Below, one piece after another: positions 18,202 to 27,914 of a stretch of DNA of 64,000 nt. Position 1 is the first letter of the stretch, and each line of letters starts with the position of its first letter. Both the position numbers and the translations under genes were made by a program. The notes under the pieces were generated by a model. The model made no database searches. It was not told where the DNA came from and saw only the letters and a list, made by a program, of their open reading frames with translations. Location of the stretch: contig NC_015672.1 of assembly GCF_000218625.1 (NCBI RefSeq), positions 1,178,001-1,242,000 of the forward strand, in the 5' to 3' direction. This stretch comes from Flexistipes sinusarabici DSM 4947. GTDB lineage: Bacteria > Chrysiogenota > Deferribacteres > Deferribacterales > Flexistipitaceae.

Positions 18202-20174
18202 CTTTTGATTTGGTATCGGATTACCAGCCCACCGGTGATCAGCCGGAGGCAATCTCGCAGCTTGTCCAAAATTATCGTAATGGGAAAAAAAGAGAAGTGC
18301 TTTTGGGTGTTACAGGCTCCGGCAAAACATTCACCATGGCAAACGTTATACAACAGCTTGAAGTTCCGACACTGATTATTGCTCACAATAAAACACTGGC
18401 TGCCCAGCTTTATGGAGAATTCAAAAGATTTTTCCCTGATAATGCAGTGGAATATTTTGTAAGTTATTATGATTATTACCAGCCGGAGGCTTATGTCCCC
18501 CAGTCTGATACATACATAGAAAAGGATTCTTCCATTAATGACAACATAGATAAAATGCGCCATTCAGCCACAAGAAGTTTACTCGAGCGCAGAGATGTTA
18601 TAATTGTTGCAAGCGTATCATGTATTTATGGATTAGGTTCTCCGGAAGCCTATTACGGAATGCTGGTCACCCTTGAAACCGGTGATGACCGGAGTATGGA
18701 AGAGGTGTTGCAGAAACTGGTGGATATACAATATGACAGGAATGATTATGATTTTCACAGAGGTGTATTTCGCGTTAAAGGTGACACTATTGAAGTTTTT
18801 CCGTCGCATGAGGACAGTTTAGCTTACAGGATAGAATTTTTCGGTGATGAGGTGGAAAGGCTTTCTGAATTTGATCCTATAACCGGAAAAACAATAAAGG
18901 AAAGACCGAAAATTGCCGTTTATCCCAATACACACTACGTGACATCTGCTGTAAGTGTGGATAAAATTATAAAGCAAATCAAGTCTGATCTTTTGGAGCG
19001 GACAGCTATCCTCGAAAAGGAAAACAAACTTGTTGAAGCCCAGAGGCTTACTCAGAGAACAATGTACGACATAGAGATGATTGAGGAAACGGGGTACTGC
19101 AACGGTATCGAAAATTATTCGAGATACTTCGACGGGCGCAATCCTGGAGATACTCCGCCGACACTGCTTAGTTATCTGCCCGAGGATTCACTTGTGATTG
19201 TAGACGAGTCACATATTACGATTCCTCAGGTCAGGGGGATGTTCAAGGGTGACAGATCCAGGAAGTCAACACTTGTGGAATTTGGTTTCAGACTGCCTTC
19301 AGCTCTTGACAACAGGCCGCTTAGATTTGATGAGTTTAATAAAAGGCTGGATAAGGTTTTATATGTCAGTGCAACACCCGCTGACTTTGAAATTACTGAT
19401 TCCGGCAATACTGTTGTTGAACAAATCATCAGACCCACCGGACTTATGGACCCGGCAATCGAAGTCAGGCCGGCAAAAAACCAGGTGGACAACTTATTCA
19501 GCGAGATTAACAGTATTGTTGAAAAAGGCGAAAGAATTCTTGTGACAACTCTTACAAAACGAATGGCTGAAGATTTGACAAGATATTATAAAGAAATGGG
19601 TTTAAGGGTTGAGTATTTGCATTCGGAAATTGATACTCTGGAGCGGATAAAGATAATCAGAGAGCTGAGGCTTGGAAAGTTTGATGTGCTGGTGGGGATA
19701 AATTTGCTGAGGGAAGGGCTTGATATTCCTGAAGTAAGCCTTGTTGCGATACTTGATGCTGACAAAGAAGGTTTCCTGCGTTCTGACAGATCCCTTATAC
19801 AGACAATAGGCCGCGCAGCACGTAATGTAAACGGCAAAGCTATCTTTTATGCAGATAAAATGACGAAATCTATGAAATTCGCTATTGATGAAACAAACAG
19901 AAGAAGAAAAAAACAGCAGTTATACAACGAAAAACACGGAATAACACCGGAAACGATAAAAAGTGAGATAACAAATATTCTGGACAGTATTTATGAGAAA
20001 GACTACGTAACAGTTGAGATTGAAGATGACGCCGTTGAGAGACTGCTGACCGGTGACAGGAAAAAAGACATTGAAGTTATGGAAAAAGAAATGTATAAAG
20101 CCTCAGAGGAACTTGACTATGAAAAAGCAGCGAAAATCAGAGATATGCTTTTTGAATATAAGGCAAAAAAATAA
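18198..20174 (+). CDS. uvrB: Excinuclease ABC subunit B
   Basis: DNA damage-verifying helicase of nucleotide excision repair; works with UvrA and UvrC. 658 residues: Walker [16 protein letters not shown] near 36-50, the beta-hairpin [23 protein letters not shown] box VIVDESH, helicase motif VI region [14 protein letters not shown], and the C-terminal UVR domain ([23 protein letters not shown]) that contacts UvrC. ATGA overlap with fdhD. uvrA and uvrC are not in the window. Confidence 0.96.
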   Translation: MTFDLVSDYQPTGDQPEAISQLVQNYRNGKKREVLLGVTGSGKTFTMANVIQQLEVPTLIIAHNKTLAAQLYGEFKRFFPDNAVEYFVSYYDYYQPEAYVPQSDTYIEKDSSINDNIDKMRHSATRSLLERRDVIIVASVSCIYGLGSPEAYYGMLVTLETGDDRSMEEVLQKLVDIQYDRNDYDFHRGVFRVKGDTIEVFPSHEDSLAYRIEFFGDEVERLSEFDPITGKTIKERPKIAVYPNTHYVTSAVSVDKIIKQIKSDLLERTAILEKENKLVEAQRLTQRTMYDIEMIEETGYCNGIENYSRYFDGRNPGDTPPTLLSYLPEDSLVIVDESHITIPQVRGMFKGDRSRKSTLVEFGFRLPSALDNRPLRFDEFNKRLDKVLYVSATPADFEITDSGNTVVEQIIRPTGLMDPAIEVRPAKNQVDNLFSEINSIVEKGERILVTTLTKRMAEDLTRYYKEMGLRVEYLHSEIDTLERIKIIRELRLGKFDVLVGINLLREGLDIPEVSLVAILDADKEGFLRSDRSLIQTIGRAARNVNGKAIFYADKMTKSMKFAIDETNRRRKKQQLYNEKHGITPETIKSEITNILDSIYEKDYVTVEIEDDAVERLLTGDRKKDIEVMEKEMYKASEELDYEKAAKIRDMLFEYKAKK

Positions 20175-20179
20175 ATAAA

Positions 20180-22432
20180 ATGAAAAAAATTCTTTTATAT
20201 ACCGGCATACTGCTTGTCGTCTTGACTTTATCGGTAACCATAGGGCTTGGTGCTTATTTCTTTAAGCTGAACAGCGAACTGCCATCCATCAAACAACTGA
20301 AAGATTTCAAATATAAACAGCCCACCATTTTATATGGTCAGGACAATAAAACCATTGCAGAGCTTGGCAGCAAAAGAAGATATCCGGTTAGTCTTGAGAA
20401 AATTCCTGATAAACTTGAAAAGGCTTTGATTGCAGTTGAAGACAGCCGTTTTTATGAGCACGACGGGATAGATTTAAAGGGAATTGTCAGGGCGTTTTTT
20501 GTAAATCTTAAAGCAGGACGCATTGTGGAGGGAGGAAGTACATTAACTCAGCAGCTTGTTAAAGTTATATACTTAACTCCGGAAAGAAAACTTAAGCGGA
20601 AGGTAAAAGAGGCTATTCTGGCCTACAAAATAGATAATTATTTAACCAAAGACAAAATTCTGGAGCTGTATCTGAATCAGGTATATTTCGGCAGAGGCGC
20701 ATATGGAGTGGAAGCTGCAGCACGTTTTTATTTCGGCAAACATGTGTCCGATCTTACCTTAGCAGAATGTGCAATGATAGCAGGACTTCCGAAGGCTCCC
20801 GGATACTACGCTCCGCATATTAATCCGGATGAAGCCAAAGAAAGAAGAAATCATGTGTTATACAGGATGTACGAAGAGGGCTTTATAACCGAAGATGAAT
20901 ACAACCAGGCCTCACAAACAGAAATAAATATTATTGATGAAGCTCCCAACATGAGAAGAACAGCCAGTTACTTTGTGGACTATGTGATAAGCAACCTTGA
21001 AAAAGAGTTAAATATAAATGACTTGGAAAGCAGAGGCTTCAAGGTTTATACTACTTTGAATATGAAATTTCAAAAATTAGCTGAAAAGGCTGTGAAAAAG
21101 AATTTGGCCGACGTGACAAACAGACAAGGGTATTTCGGCCCTATAGGAAATGAAAGCGACAATGATATTGATAAAAAACTCGAAGATATCTCATATATAA
21201 CAGAAGAAAAGAACTACATTATTGCCAAAGTGTCCGAAGTGGGCAGATATAAGGCTGAAATAAAAATTGATAACAAAACAGCAAGCATTTTTCTGAGAGA
21301 CAGCAGATGGGCCCACCCCTATAAAGGGGACAGCAACAGGCTGGGTGACTTGAGAACAATTATAAAAGAGGGAGATTACATCCTGGTAAAAAACACAGGT
21401 ACTGATGATGAGCCTTATTATGAACTTACCCAGGAACCTCAGGTTGAAGGCTCCTTTATGGTAATAAACCCTAAAACAGGTGCAATTCTGACTATGGTAG
21501 GCGGTTATGATTACGGAAAATCCATGTTCAACAGGGCGGTGGATGCAAGGAGACAGGTGGGAAGCCTATTCAAACCCGTGGTCTATTCCGCAGCGATGGA
21601 GAATGGGTATAACCCTATGTCTCTGGTATTTGACGCACCTATTATAAAAACCATGGAAAATAAGAACGAATTCTGGCGGCCTGAGAATTTTGAAAAGGAA
21701 TTTTATGGTTTTACAACTTTGAAGAAGGCACTTACCAAGTCCAGAAACGTTGTTACAATTAAACTGGCTGATCAGATCGGTGTTTCCACAATAAAAAATT
21801 ATGCTGAAAAATTTGGAATAACCTCAGATCTTGCAAACAATCTTTCGATAAGCATTGGTTCAGGTGCAATTTCGCTGAAAGAGATGGTTTATGCTTATTC
21901 GGTCTTTCCCAATATGGGAGAAAGAATGAAACCTTTTTATGTAACCAAAGTGGTTAACAGAAGCGGCGAGATAATCTATGAACAAAAGCCGGTAGTTGCA
22001 GAAAGGACATTGAAACCTGAGACTGCCCAGATTATGACGGATATGCTAATAAATGTCATAGAAAACGGAACCGGACGCAGGGCCAGTCATATTCACCGTG
22101 TAATGGGAGGTAAAACAGGTACGACAGATGACTACATCGATGCATGGTTTGTCGGATTTACCCCTAATTTAACTATCGGCAGCTGGACGGGATTTGATGA
22201 TTATAAAACTATCGGCAATCTGGAAACCGGTGCGAGAGCTGCACTGCCGGCATGGATTGATTTTACCGAAGATGCCGTTAAATACAGGGATTATGAAGTA
22301 ATGCCTTCAACGGATAACGTTTATTATTATAAAGTGGACAAAGAAACCCACAAGATTACGGACAGTTACTCCGAGCAGTATTCCTTTGAACCGTTTTACA
22401 AGAACCCGGAAGAGCAAAAAGTTGTTAAATAA
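20180..22432 (+). CDS. mrcA: Class A penicillin-binding protein (PBP1A type)
   Basis: Bifunctional peptidoglycan glycosyltransferase and DD-transpeptidase, anchored in the inner membrane with the catalytic part in the periplasm. 750 residues: short cytoplasmic tail and one N-terminal helix (4-26), GT51 domain with AVEDSRFYEHDGIDLKGI, GGSTLTQQLVK and RKVKEAILA, then the transpeptidase with catalytic serine in GSLFKPVVY, SRNV (SxN box) and MGGKTGTTDDYIDAWF (KTG box). There is no good ribosome site before the ATG, five bases after uvrB, suggesting coupled translation. Confidence 0.93.
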   Translation: MKKILLYTGILLVVLTLSVTIGLGAYFFKLNSELPSIKQLKDFKYKQPTILYGQDNKTIAELGSKRRYPVSLEKIPDKLEKALIAVEDSRFYEHDGIDLKGIVRAFFVNLKAGRIVEGGSTLTQQLVKVIYLTPERKLKRKVKEAILAYKIDNYLTKDKILELYLNQVYFGRGAYGVEAAARFYFGKHVSDLTLAECAMIAGLPKAPGYYAPHINPDEAKERRNHVLYRMYEEGFITEDEYNQASQTEINIIDEAPNMRRTASYFVDYVISNLEKELNINDLESRGFKVYTTLNMKFQKLAEKAVKKNLADVTNRQGYFGPIGNESDNDIDKKLEDISYITEEKNYIIAKVSEVGRYKAEIKIDNKTASIFLRDSRWAHPYKGDSNRLGDLRTIIKEGDYILVKNTGTDDEPYYELTQEPQVEGSFMVINPKTGAILTMVGGYDYGKSMFNRAVDARRQVGSLFKPVVYSAAMENGYNPMSLVFDAPIIKTMENKNEFWRPENFEKEFYGFTTLKKALTKSRNVVTIKLADQIGVSTIKNYAEKFGITSDLANNLSISIGSGAISLKEMVYAYSVFPNMGERMKPFYVTKVVNRSGEIIYEQKPVVAERTLKPETAQIMTDMLINVIENGTGRRASHIHRVMGGKTGTTDDYIDAWFVGFTPNLTIGSWTGFDDYKTIGNLETGARAALPAWIDFTEDAVKYRDYEVMPSTDNVYYYKVDKETHKITDSYSEQYSFEPFYKNPEEQKVVK

Positions 22433-22435
22433 TTT

Positions 22436-23389
22436 ATGAATGATATAAATAATGACCTGTTTGACCATTTTGATCTTTTGGGAATGCCTCTGATTGCAAT
22501 TGAGCATAATAAAATTGCCCAATATAACAGCAGCGCTGAAAACCTTTTCCCTAAATTCATCAAGTCAGATATTCATGATATTTCCTATTTTCTCAGCAGT
22601 AAATTGGCGGGAACTGAAAAACTTATCCACATAAATCAGGAAAAATTTTTCATTAAGTCCACTGAGCATGAAAACACGGTTTATGTCATTTTGTTTCCAA
22701 TGGATGAAATTTTTGCTGAATACAGCAGTTTTTTTGATATAAGCTCTTTTTTGCATGAAATAAAAAACCCTTTGACTGTGATAAATGGAACGGTTCAGCT
22801 TCTGAAAAATAAAAGTAAAGATAGTTACACGCTTAAATGTACTGAGATAATAGATAACGAATGCAGCCGGCTGGAAAATTTTGTGGATGAATTCGGTTTC
22901 ATTCTGGATATAAATCTTAACTACAGGGAATTTTATATTTTGGAATTTTTTGAAGAAATGCTCGCCTCGCTCAAGGTTTTATTTAAAAATGTCAGTTTTT
23001 CTACAGAGATTTCAACCGATTTAAAAAAAATGAACGGCGACAGGGACAAGTTGTACAGGGCATTTTATAATATTATAAAAAATGCCTGTGAGGCAAATCC
23101 GGACGGCAATATTAAAATATTTTATACGATAGACACCACAATCAAATACAGAGATTCAAATAAAAAACGATTGTCATCGATGGCAAAATTTACTATTATC
23201 GATGAAGCTGGAGGGATTCCTGAAAATATCCGTAACAAAATTTTTACTCCATTTTTTACGACAAAAAGCAAGGGAAGGGGATTGGGACTTATTATAGCCA
23301 GGGAAATTATTGAAAAGCACAAAGGCAGATTGAGTTTTGATTCCCAAAATAATATAGGAACAGTTTTTACAGTGTTATTGCCGATATGA
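22436..23389 (+). CDS. NtrB-like sensor histidine kinase
   Basis: 317 residues, soluble: a PAS-like N-terminal sensor (about 1-100), then an H-box with phospho-accepting histidine FLHEIKNPLTVINGTVQLL, N-box FYNIIKNACEANPDG, G1 IIDEAGGIP and F/G2 boxes FTPFFTTKSKGRGLGLIIA. All kinase motifs are intact. Lack of membrane helices and the order kinase-regulator mark it as an NtrB-type cytoplasmic kinase. It overlaps its partner regulator by four bases. The signal is unknown; neighbours (PBP1A, RNase R) do not define it. Confidence 0.85.
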   Translation: MNDINNDLFDHFDLLGMPLIAIEHNKIAQYNSSAENLFPKFIKSDIHDISYFLSSKLAGTEKLIHINQEKFFIKSTEHENTVYVILFPMDEIFAEYSSFFDISSFLHEIKNPLTVINGTVQLLKNKSKDSYTLKCTEIIDNECSRLENFVDEFGFILDINLNYREFYILEFFEEMLASLKVLFKNVSFSTEISTDLKKMNGDRDKLYRAFYNIIKNACEANPDGNIKIFYTIDTTIKYRDSNKKRLSSMAKFTIIDEAGGIPENIRNKIFTPFFTTKSKGRGLGLIIAREIIEKHKGRLSFDSQNNIGTVFTVLLPI

Positions 23390-24783
23390 ATGAATTTTTA
23401 AAAGTACTGGTAATCGATGATGAAGAAAATATTTTGTGGTTACTTAAAGAGGGGCTGGAAAATGATTTTATTGAAGTCCTGACAACCACAAATATTGAAC
23501 AGGCAGCAAATATCCTTGAACGTGAACACATAGATGTCTGTCTTGTGGATATATTTCTGGATAATGCAAACGGTATTGAGTTGGTTGACAGATGGAAAAA
23601 GACTTATGCCGGAGTAAATTTTATTATTATGACTGCACAGAATACCAGCTCCAATGTTATCAACTCAATAAATGCCGGGGCACTGGATTTTTTCCCGAAA
23701 CCTTTTGATCTGGAAAAACTTCGGAATAAAATACTTGAGATATGCAAAAAAACAGAATCTGAATCTACTGTGGGCAAAGAATTTGTCTATGATTTTCAAA
23801 CTTCAAGCCAGAAAATGCTGGATATTTATAAGTTAATTGGACGAATTGCCAAAACAAACATAAATGTTTTGATACAAGGGGAAACAGGCACTGGTAAAGA
23901 AGTACTGGCAAGAATGATTTATGAGAAAAGTAACAGAAGTGACAAGCCTTTTGTGGCTATAAATATGCCTGCAATTCCGGATGAATTGATGGAAAGTGAG
24001 CTGTTTGGTCACGTTAAAGGCTCTTTTACAGGATCTGTAAGTGATAAAACAGGGAAGTTCGAACAGGCGAACGGAGGAACAATATTTCTGGATGAGATTT
24101 CCGAACTCAATTACTCTTTACAGTCTAAACTGCTGAGAATACTGCAAGAGCGGGAACTTAACAGGCTCGGGTCAAATAAAACCATTAAACTGGATCTTAG
24201 AATTATTGCCGCAACTAATAAAAACCTTGAGAATCTTATCAAACAAGAGAAATTTCGCGAAGACCTTTATTATAGACTTAATGTCGTATCCATGGATATC
24301 CCACCGTTAAGAGAGCGCAAAGAGGACATCCCTTTTCTTGTCAATCATTTTCTTAAAAAATACAGAGACTTGAAAGGTGAAGTGCTGTCTATCGGCGAAG
24401 ATGCCATGGAAAAAATTAAAAAATACACCTGGCCGGGCAATATCAGAGAATTGGAAAATGCCATACAAAGTTCAATAATACAATCATCAGGAAGCGTCAT
24501 TACAGCTGATGATCTACCACAGAAAATTTCCAAAAACAATGTACTGAACGGCTACAGTGATTCTCTGTTCTCCCAGCTTTACAAACTGGCACAGGATATT
24601 ATAGATGCAGAAAATCTTTCCCAAAAGAATATGGCATTTGACGAGTTCTGCCGTATAACGTTAAAGCCTCTTTTTGAGGCAACATTGATGGAAACAGATG
24701 GAAACAAGTCCCTTGCAGCGAAAATTCTGGGTATTAACAGAAATACACTGAGAAAAAAAATAAAAGAGTTGAACATTGAGTAA
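23386..24783 (+). CDS. Sigma-54-dependent response regulator (NtrC family)
   Basis: 465 residues: receiver domain with VLVIDDEENI, phospho-acceptor aspartate in CLVDIFLDN and the switch lysine in FPKPFD; AAA+ domain with Walker A IQGETGTGKEVLARMIY and Walker B GGTIFLDEI; C-terminal Fis-type helix-turn-helix LAAKILGINRNTLRKKI. The sigma-54 contact loop, normally GAFTGA, reads GSFTGS. The catalytic and receiver residues are otherwise intact, so it should activate sigma-54 promoters together with the upstream kinase. The targets are unknown. Confidence 0.88.
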   Translation: MNEFLKVLVIDDEENILWLLKEGLENDFIEVLTTTNIEQAANILEREHIDVCLVDIFLDNANGIELVDRWKKTYAGVNFIIMTAQNTSSNVINSINAGALDFFPKPFDLEKLRNKILEICKKTESESTVGKEFVYDFQTSSQKMLDIYKLIGRIAKTNINVLIQGETGTGKEVLARMIYEKSNRSDKPFVAINMPAIPDELMESELFGHVKGSFTGSVSDKTGKFEQANGGTIFLDEISELNYSLQSKLLRILQERELNRLGSNKTIKLDLRIIAATNKNLENLIKQEKFREDLYYRLNVVSMDIPPLRERKEDIPFLVNHFLKKYRDLKGEVLSIGEDAMEKIKKYTWPGNIRELENAIQSSIIQSSGSVITADDLPQKISKNNVLNGYSDSLFSQLYKLAQDIIDAENLSQKNMAFDEFCRITLKPLFEATLMETDGNKSLAAKILGINRNTLRKKIKELNIE

Positions 24784-26848
24784 AACTAAAAAAAAGATTA
24801 TAGAGAAACTTAGAAACCTGGGCAGACCTCTTAATTTAGACGAACTGCAACAGGCATTATCAATCGAAAAGAAAAATCTCCGTAAAGTCTTAAGATCCAT
24901 GATCATTTCCGGAGATATAGTCAAGCTGAAATCCGGCAAATATGCAGTAACAGATGATCTAAATTTGCATACGGGTTATGTAGACGGGCATCCCGACGGG
25001 TATGCCTTCTTTGTGCCTGAAAAAGAAGACATGCAGGATTTGTTCATTCCTCCCAAAAGATTAAACGGTGCCGTTCATAAGGACAGAGTGGCAATTAAAA
25101 TTGAGAAGTTTAAAGGGAAAGAAGAAGCGCATGTGGTGAAAATTCTTGAGCGTGGTTTCAAAAGGATTGTCGGGAGAGTGGAAAAATCCAGGTATTTTGC
25201 TTATGTTGTTCCTTTTGTGAAGAAATTTTATGGAGATATTTATATCCCCAACAGATTTTCTAAAAAATTAAAAACAGATGATGTTGTGGTTGCCGATATT
25301 ATTCAATACCCGGAGAAGGGAAAGAACGCAGAAGGGAAGATAGCTAAAAAACTTGGATCCCTTTCTGATAAGGGTATTGAGAATAAGATTGTAATGGAAA
25401 AATATGAATATAAAAGGAAGTTCCCTAAAGATGTCACTAAAGAGCTTCATGAAAAATCAAAGGCACTGTTTGAAAATCCCGGCGAAAGAAAAGATTTAAC
25501 CGGATTATTCACCGTAACGATTGACGGTGAAAGTGCCAGGGATTTTGATGATGCTGTTTCCATACAAAGATACGATAATGGCGGATATAAGCTTTACATT
25601 CATATCGCCGATGTGGCTCATTATGTTCAACCGGATTCCAACCTGGATAAAGAGGCTTATAACAGAGCTACAAGTGTATATTTCCCGGAATTTGCCATAC
25701 CAATGCTGCCTGAAAAACTTTCAAACGATCTCTGCAGTCTGAAGCCGAGAGTTAAAAGACTAACTCTCACAGCGGAAATCGATTATGATTCTTACGGGAA
25801 CAGAATTTCTTCTAATATATACCAGTCGGTTATCAGAAGTAATTACAGGCTTACTTATGATATTGCTTATAAATATATAATAAAAGAAGAGATTCCTAAA
25901 AACAAGAAACTGTCAAAATTGCTTGATGATTCTGCCGCTTTGGCTGAGTTGTTAATAAAAAGAAGAAGAAAACAGGGAACAATAGACTTTGATCTGCCGG
26001 AGGTTGAGTTTTTATTTGATGATAATGGTGATTTGTATGATCTGAAACCGCTGGAAAGGAATATTGCCCACAGGCTCATTGAGCATTTCATGATAGAGGC
26101 GAATGAGGCTGTTTCCGAGTTTCTTGAGAAAAAAATTGACACTTCTATATTCAGGATTCATGACAGTCCCGATCCGGCAAAAATTGATGAATTTGTCCAG
26201 ACTTGTAAAAGATTTGGGGTTGACGTCAAGACCCCGGATGAGATAACCCCGAAAAATATCCAGAGGATATCAAGTTTGATTGAAAACTCACAATTCAGCT
26301 ACATTCTCAGTTCACTTCTAGTCCGGACGATGCAAAAGGCAGTTTATTCCACAGAAAACATAGGTCATTTTGGCCTTTCATCGGAGTCATATACACACTT
26401 TACCAGTCCCATCAGACGGTATCCGGACTTAATCGTTCACAGACTTTTAAAAAAACTGTTGTATAATTATGATTTTAAACCGACCAAAAAATTTATGAAT
26501 GAGGCAGCAGAACACAGCTCAGTAATGGAAAAACAGGAAGAAGAAGCCGAAAGGGAAATTCGTCAGTATAAAAAATTGCGCTTTCTTGAAGCCCATATTG
26601 ATGATGTTTTTGATTGTCATATAAACAGAGTGGCATCCTCCGGCATTTTTGTATTTCTGCCTAAAATGCTTCTTACAGGATTCCTATCAATATCAAATAT
26701 TGATGATGATTATTATGTTTTTGATCCCGAAAATGAATACCTTGTTGGTAAAAATTCAAAAAAAATGTATAGAATAGGGGATGTTCTGAAGGTTTCGGTT
26801 GACAGAATAAACTATGATTATTTAGAAGTAGATTTCAAGCTGGCATAG
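24776..26848 (+). CDS. rnr: Ribonuclease R
   Basis: Processive 3'-5' exoribonuclease of the RNB family that degrades structured RNA. 690 residues: N-terminal winged-helix (EKLRNLGRPLNLDELQQAL), cold-shock domains, the RNB catalytic core DGESARDFDDAVSIQR with the metal aspartates, HIADVAHYVQPDS and HFTSPIRRYPDLIVHRLL, and a C-terminal S1 domain (VFDCHINRVASSGIFVFLP). The start is TTG 24776, overlapping the regulator by eight bases. Its last three codons and TAG stop are also the first ten bases of tRNA-Thr, so mature tRNA and full-length rnr mRNA cannot come from the same transcript. Confidence 0.94.
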   Translation: MSKTKKKIIEKLRNLGRPLNLDELQQALSIEKKNLRKVLRSMIISGDIVKLKSGKYAVTDDLNLHTGYVDGHPDGYAFFVPEKEDMQDLFIPPKRLNGAVHKDRVAIKIEKFKGKEEAHVVKILERGFKRIVGRVEKSRYFAYVVPFVKKFYGDIYIPNRFSKKLKTDDVVVADIIQYPEKGKNAEGKIAKKLGSLSDKGIENKIVMEKYEYKRKFPKDVTKELHEKSKALFENPGERKDLTGLFTVTIDGESARDFDDAVSIQRYDNGGYKLYIHIADVAHYVQPDSNLDKEAYNRATSVYFPEFAIPMLPEKLSNDLCSLKPRVKRLTLTAEIDYDSYGNRISSNIYQSVIRSNYRLTYDIAYKYIIKEEIPKNKKLSKLLDDSAALAELLIKRRRKQGTIDFDLPEVEFLFDDNGDLYDLKPLERNIAHRLIEHFMIEANEAVSEFLEKKIDTSIFRIHDSPDPAKIDEFVQTCKRFGVDVKTPDEITPKNIQRISSLIENSQFSYILSSLLVRTMQKAVYSTENIGHFGLSSESYTHFTSPIRRYPDLIVHRLLKKLLYNYDFKPTKKFMNEAAEHSSVMEKQEEEAEREIRQYKKLRFLEAHIDDVFDCHINRVASSGIFVFLPKMLLTGFLSISNIDDDYYVFDPENEYLVGKNSKKMYRIGDVLKVSVDRINYDYLEVDFKLA

Positions 26849-26911
26849 CTCAGTCGGTAGAGCGATGAACTCGTAATTCATAGGTCGCCGGTTCAATTCC
26901 GGCTGCCAGCT
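26839..26911 (+). tRNA. tRNA-Thr, anticodon CGT
   Basis: Full cloverleaf by eye: acceptor GCTGGCA/TGCCAGC (7 perfect pairs), D-arm GCTC-AGTCGGTA-GAGC, anticodon arm ATGAA-CTCGTAA-TTCAT with anticodon CGT reading ACG, T-arm GCCGG-TTCAATT-CCGGC, discriminator T. CCA is not encoded. The 5' ten bases overlap the end of rnr. No clear promoter lies in between, so it may be processed from the upstream operon transcript. Confidence 0.95.
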
Positions 26912-27255
26912 TTTATATGAACAAACACAAATAACTCAAACAATAGAACATATGTATAAAATCAAAAAAAAACATTCAGAAGGTATTAATCAAACCAGTA
27001 TGCGCTGCTCTTGTCAGGCTGCTGATATGATTTAACCGGGCACATCTTCTTATGTAGTTCAGCGCATTCAGTTCTGTGGCACAATGTCCGGTTTGGAATT
27101 CTTCTTTTCAAGAATACATAGAAGCACGTTGAGCAAAAAAATCCAAAGCTCCCTTAGATTTGATGCTCAAATATAGACAGAATAATTTCTCCCTGATTAA
27201 TTTATCGTATAAAAAATAGTGTTGCATTATTGTAAAACAATATTATATTATATAA
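26912..27255. other. 344-base gap after tRNA-Thr, possible decayed gene on the minus strand
   Basis: Frame 27153-26986 on the minus strand is open for 55 codons ending in TAA and reads as protein-like sequence with four regularly placed cysteines (TLCHRTECAELHKKMCPV...YWFD), but it has no usable start codon and a stop directly upstream. It could be the tail of a lost gene. A/T-rich sequence with TATATTATATAA lies just before 27256. I see no terminator after the tRNA. Confidence 0.35.
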
Positions 27256-27813
27256 ATGGCCTTGATTAAAATTCCTCTTAAAAAAATCGTATACTTTCTT
27301 CCCTTGGGGTATTTGAAGCTAAGGTTGATTGCCAATTACAGGTGGCCTTTTCTCGAAAAGGAGCGCAGAGAAAAGATTGTTGATATAGTGATTTTAAGAG
27401 AGATTAATAAGTTCAACCTGACTTCTGTAATTCTGCTGGAACACCCTAAAAATAGAACAGAAAAAATATTCACTGTTCCAACTATCAATGTAATCGAAAA
27501 TATCATCATAGAATACGGCAGGCAGGAGAATTTATTTGAGAATATCAGTTCTCATCTTGCTATCTTCAAAATGACAGGGTTGGGCATTTTGCAGGGGGAT
27601 CTTATGGAAACACTCAGATCACTGTATTTAAAAAGGGATAAGATATTAAAAAATGGATTTTTTGGTGATACGTGTGAAAAGAATTTACCCTGTCTTTTCT
27701 ATGAAGCTAACAGAGCACTCAGGGAAGTTGAAAAATCACTTTATGAGCATTATAAAAGTCACCATACAGAATCTGAATGTTCACCTATCGATTTTCAGGA
27801 ATTTATATTATAA
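27256..27813 (+). CDS. Hypothetical protein, 185 residues
   Basis: I do not recognise this protein. It is basic at the N-terminus (MALIKIPLKKIVYFLPLGYLK), mixed alpha/beta afterwards, with no signal peptide, membrane helix or metal motif and a few scattered cysteines. The ATG has no ribosome site; TATATTATATAA directly before it looks like a -10 box, so it may be leaderless or start further in. It stands alone between tRNA-Thr and an XRE-cupin regulator. The coding quality looks real but support is modest. Confidence 0.5.
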   Translation: MALIKIPLKKIVYFLPLGYLKLRLIANYRWPFLEKERREKIVDIVILREINKFNLTSVILLEHPKNRTEKIFTVPTINVIENIIIEYGRQENLFENISSHLAIFKMTGLGILQGDLMETLRSLYLKRDKILKNGFFGDTCEKNLPCLFYEANRALREVEKSLYEHYKSHHTESECSPIDFQEFIL

Positions 27814-27852
27814 AACCATTATAATTCTCCAGCGGCAGTGTTTATATTGATG

Positions 27853-27881
27853 TTGACAAACTTCAGATTTTAAGCAATACT
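27853..27881 (+). promoter_or_regulatory. Promoter for the XRE-cupin gene
   Basis: TTGACA (27853-27858), 17 bases, AATACT (27876-27881), 33 bases before the ATG at 27915. The -35 is perfect and the -10 weak. Confidence 0.45.
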
Positions 27882-27914
27882 AAACAAAGATTAATATCTT
27901 CAAACAGGTGCGAA

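Noticed and set aside
17895-18563. 222-codon open frame on the minus strand across fdhD and uvrB
   Set aside because: Antisense to two clearly conserved genes; no ribosome site or family motif.
26839-26911. tRNA-Thr as an attachment site with an integrated island downstream
   Set aside because: No integrase and no direct repeat of the tRNA 3' end is visible in the following sequence.
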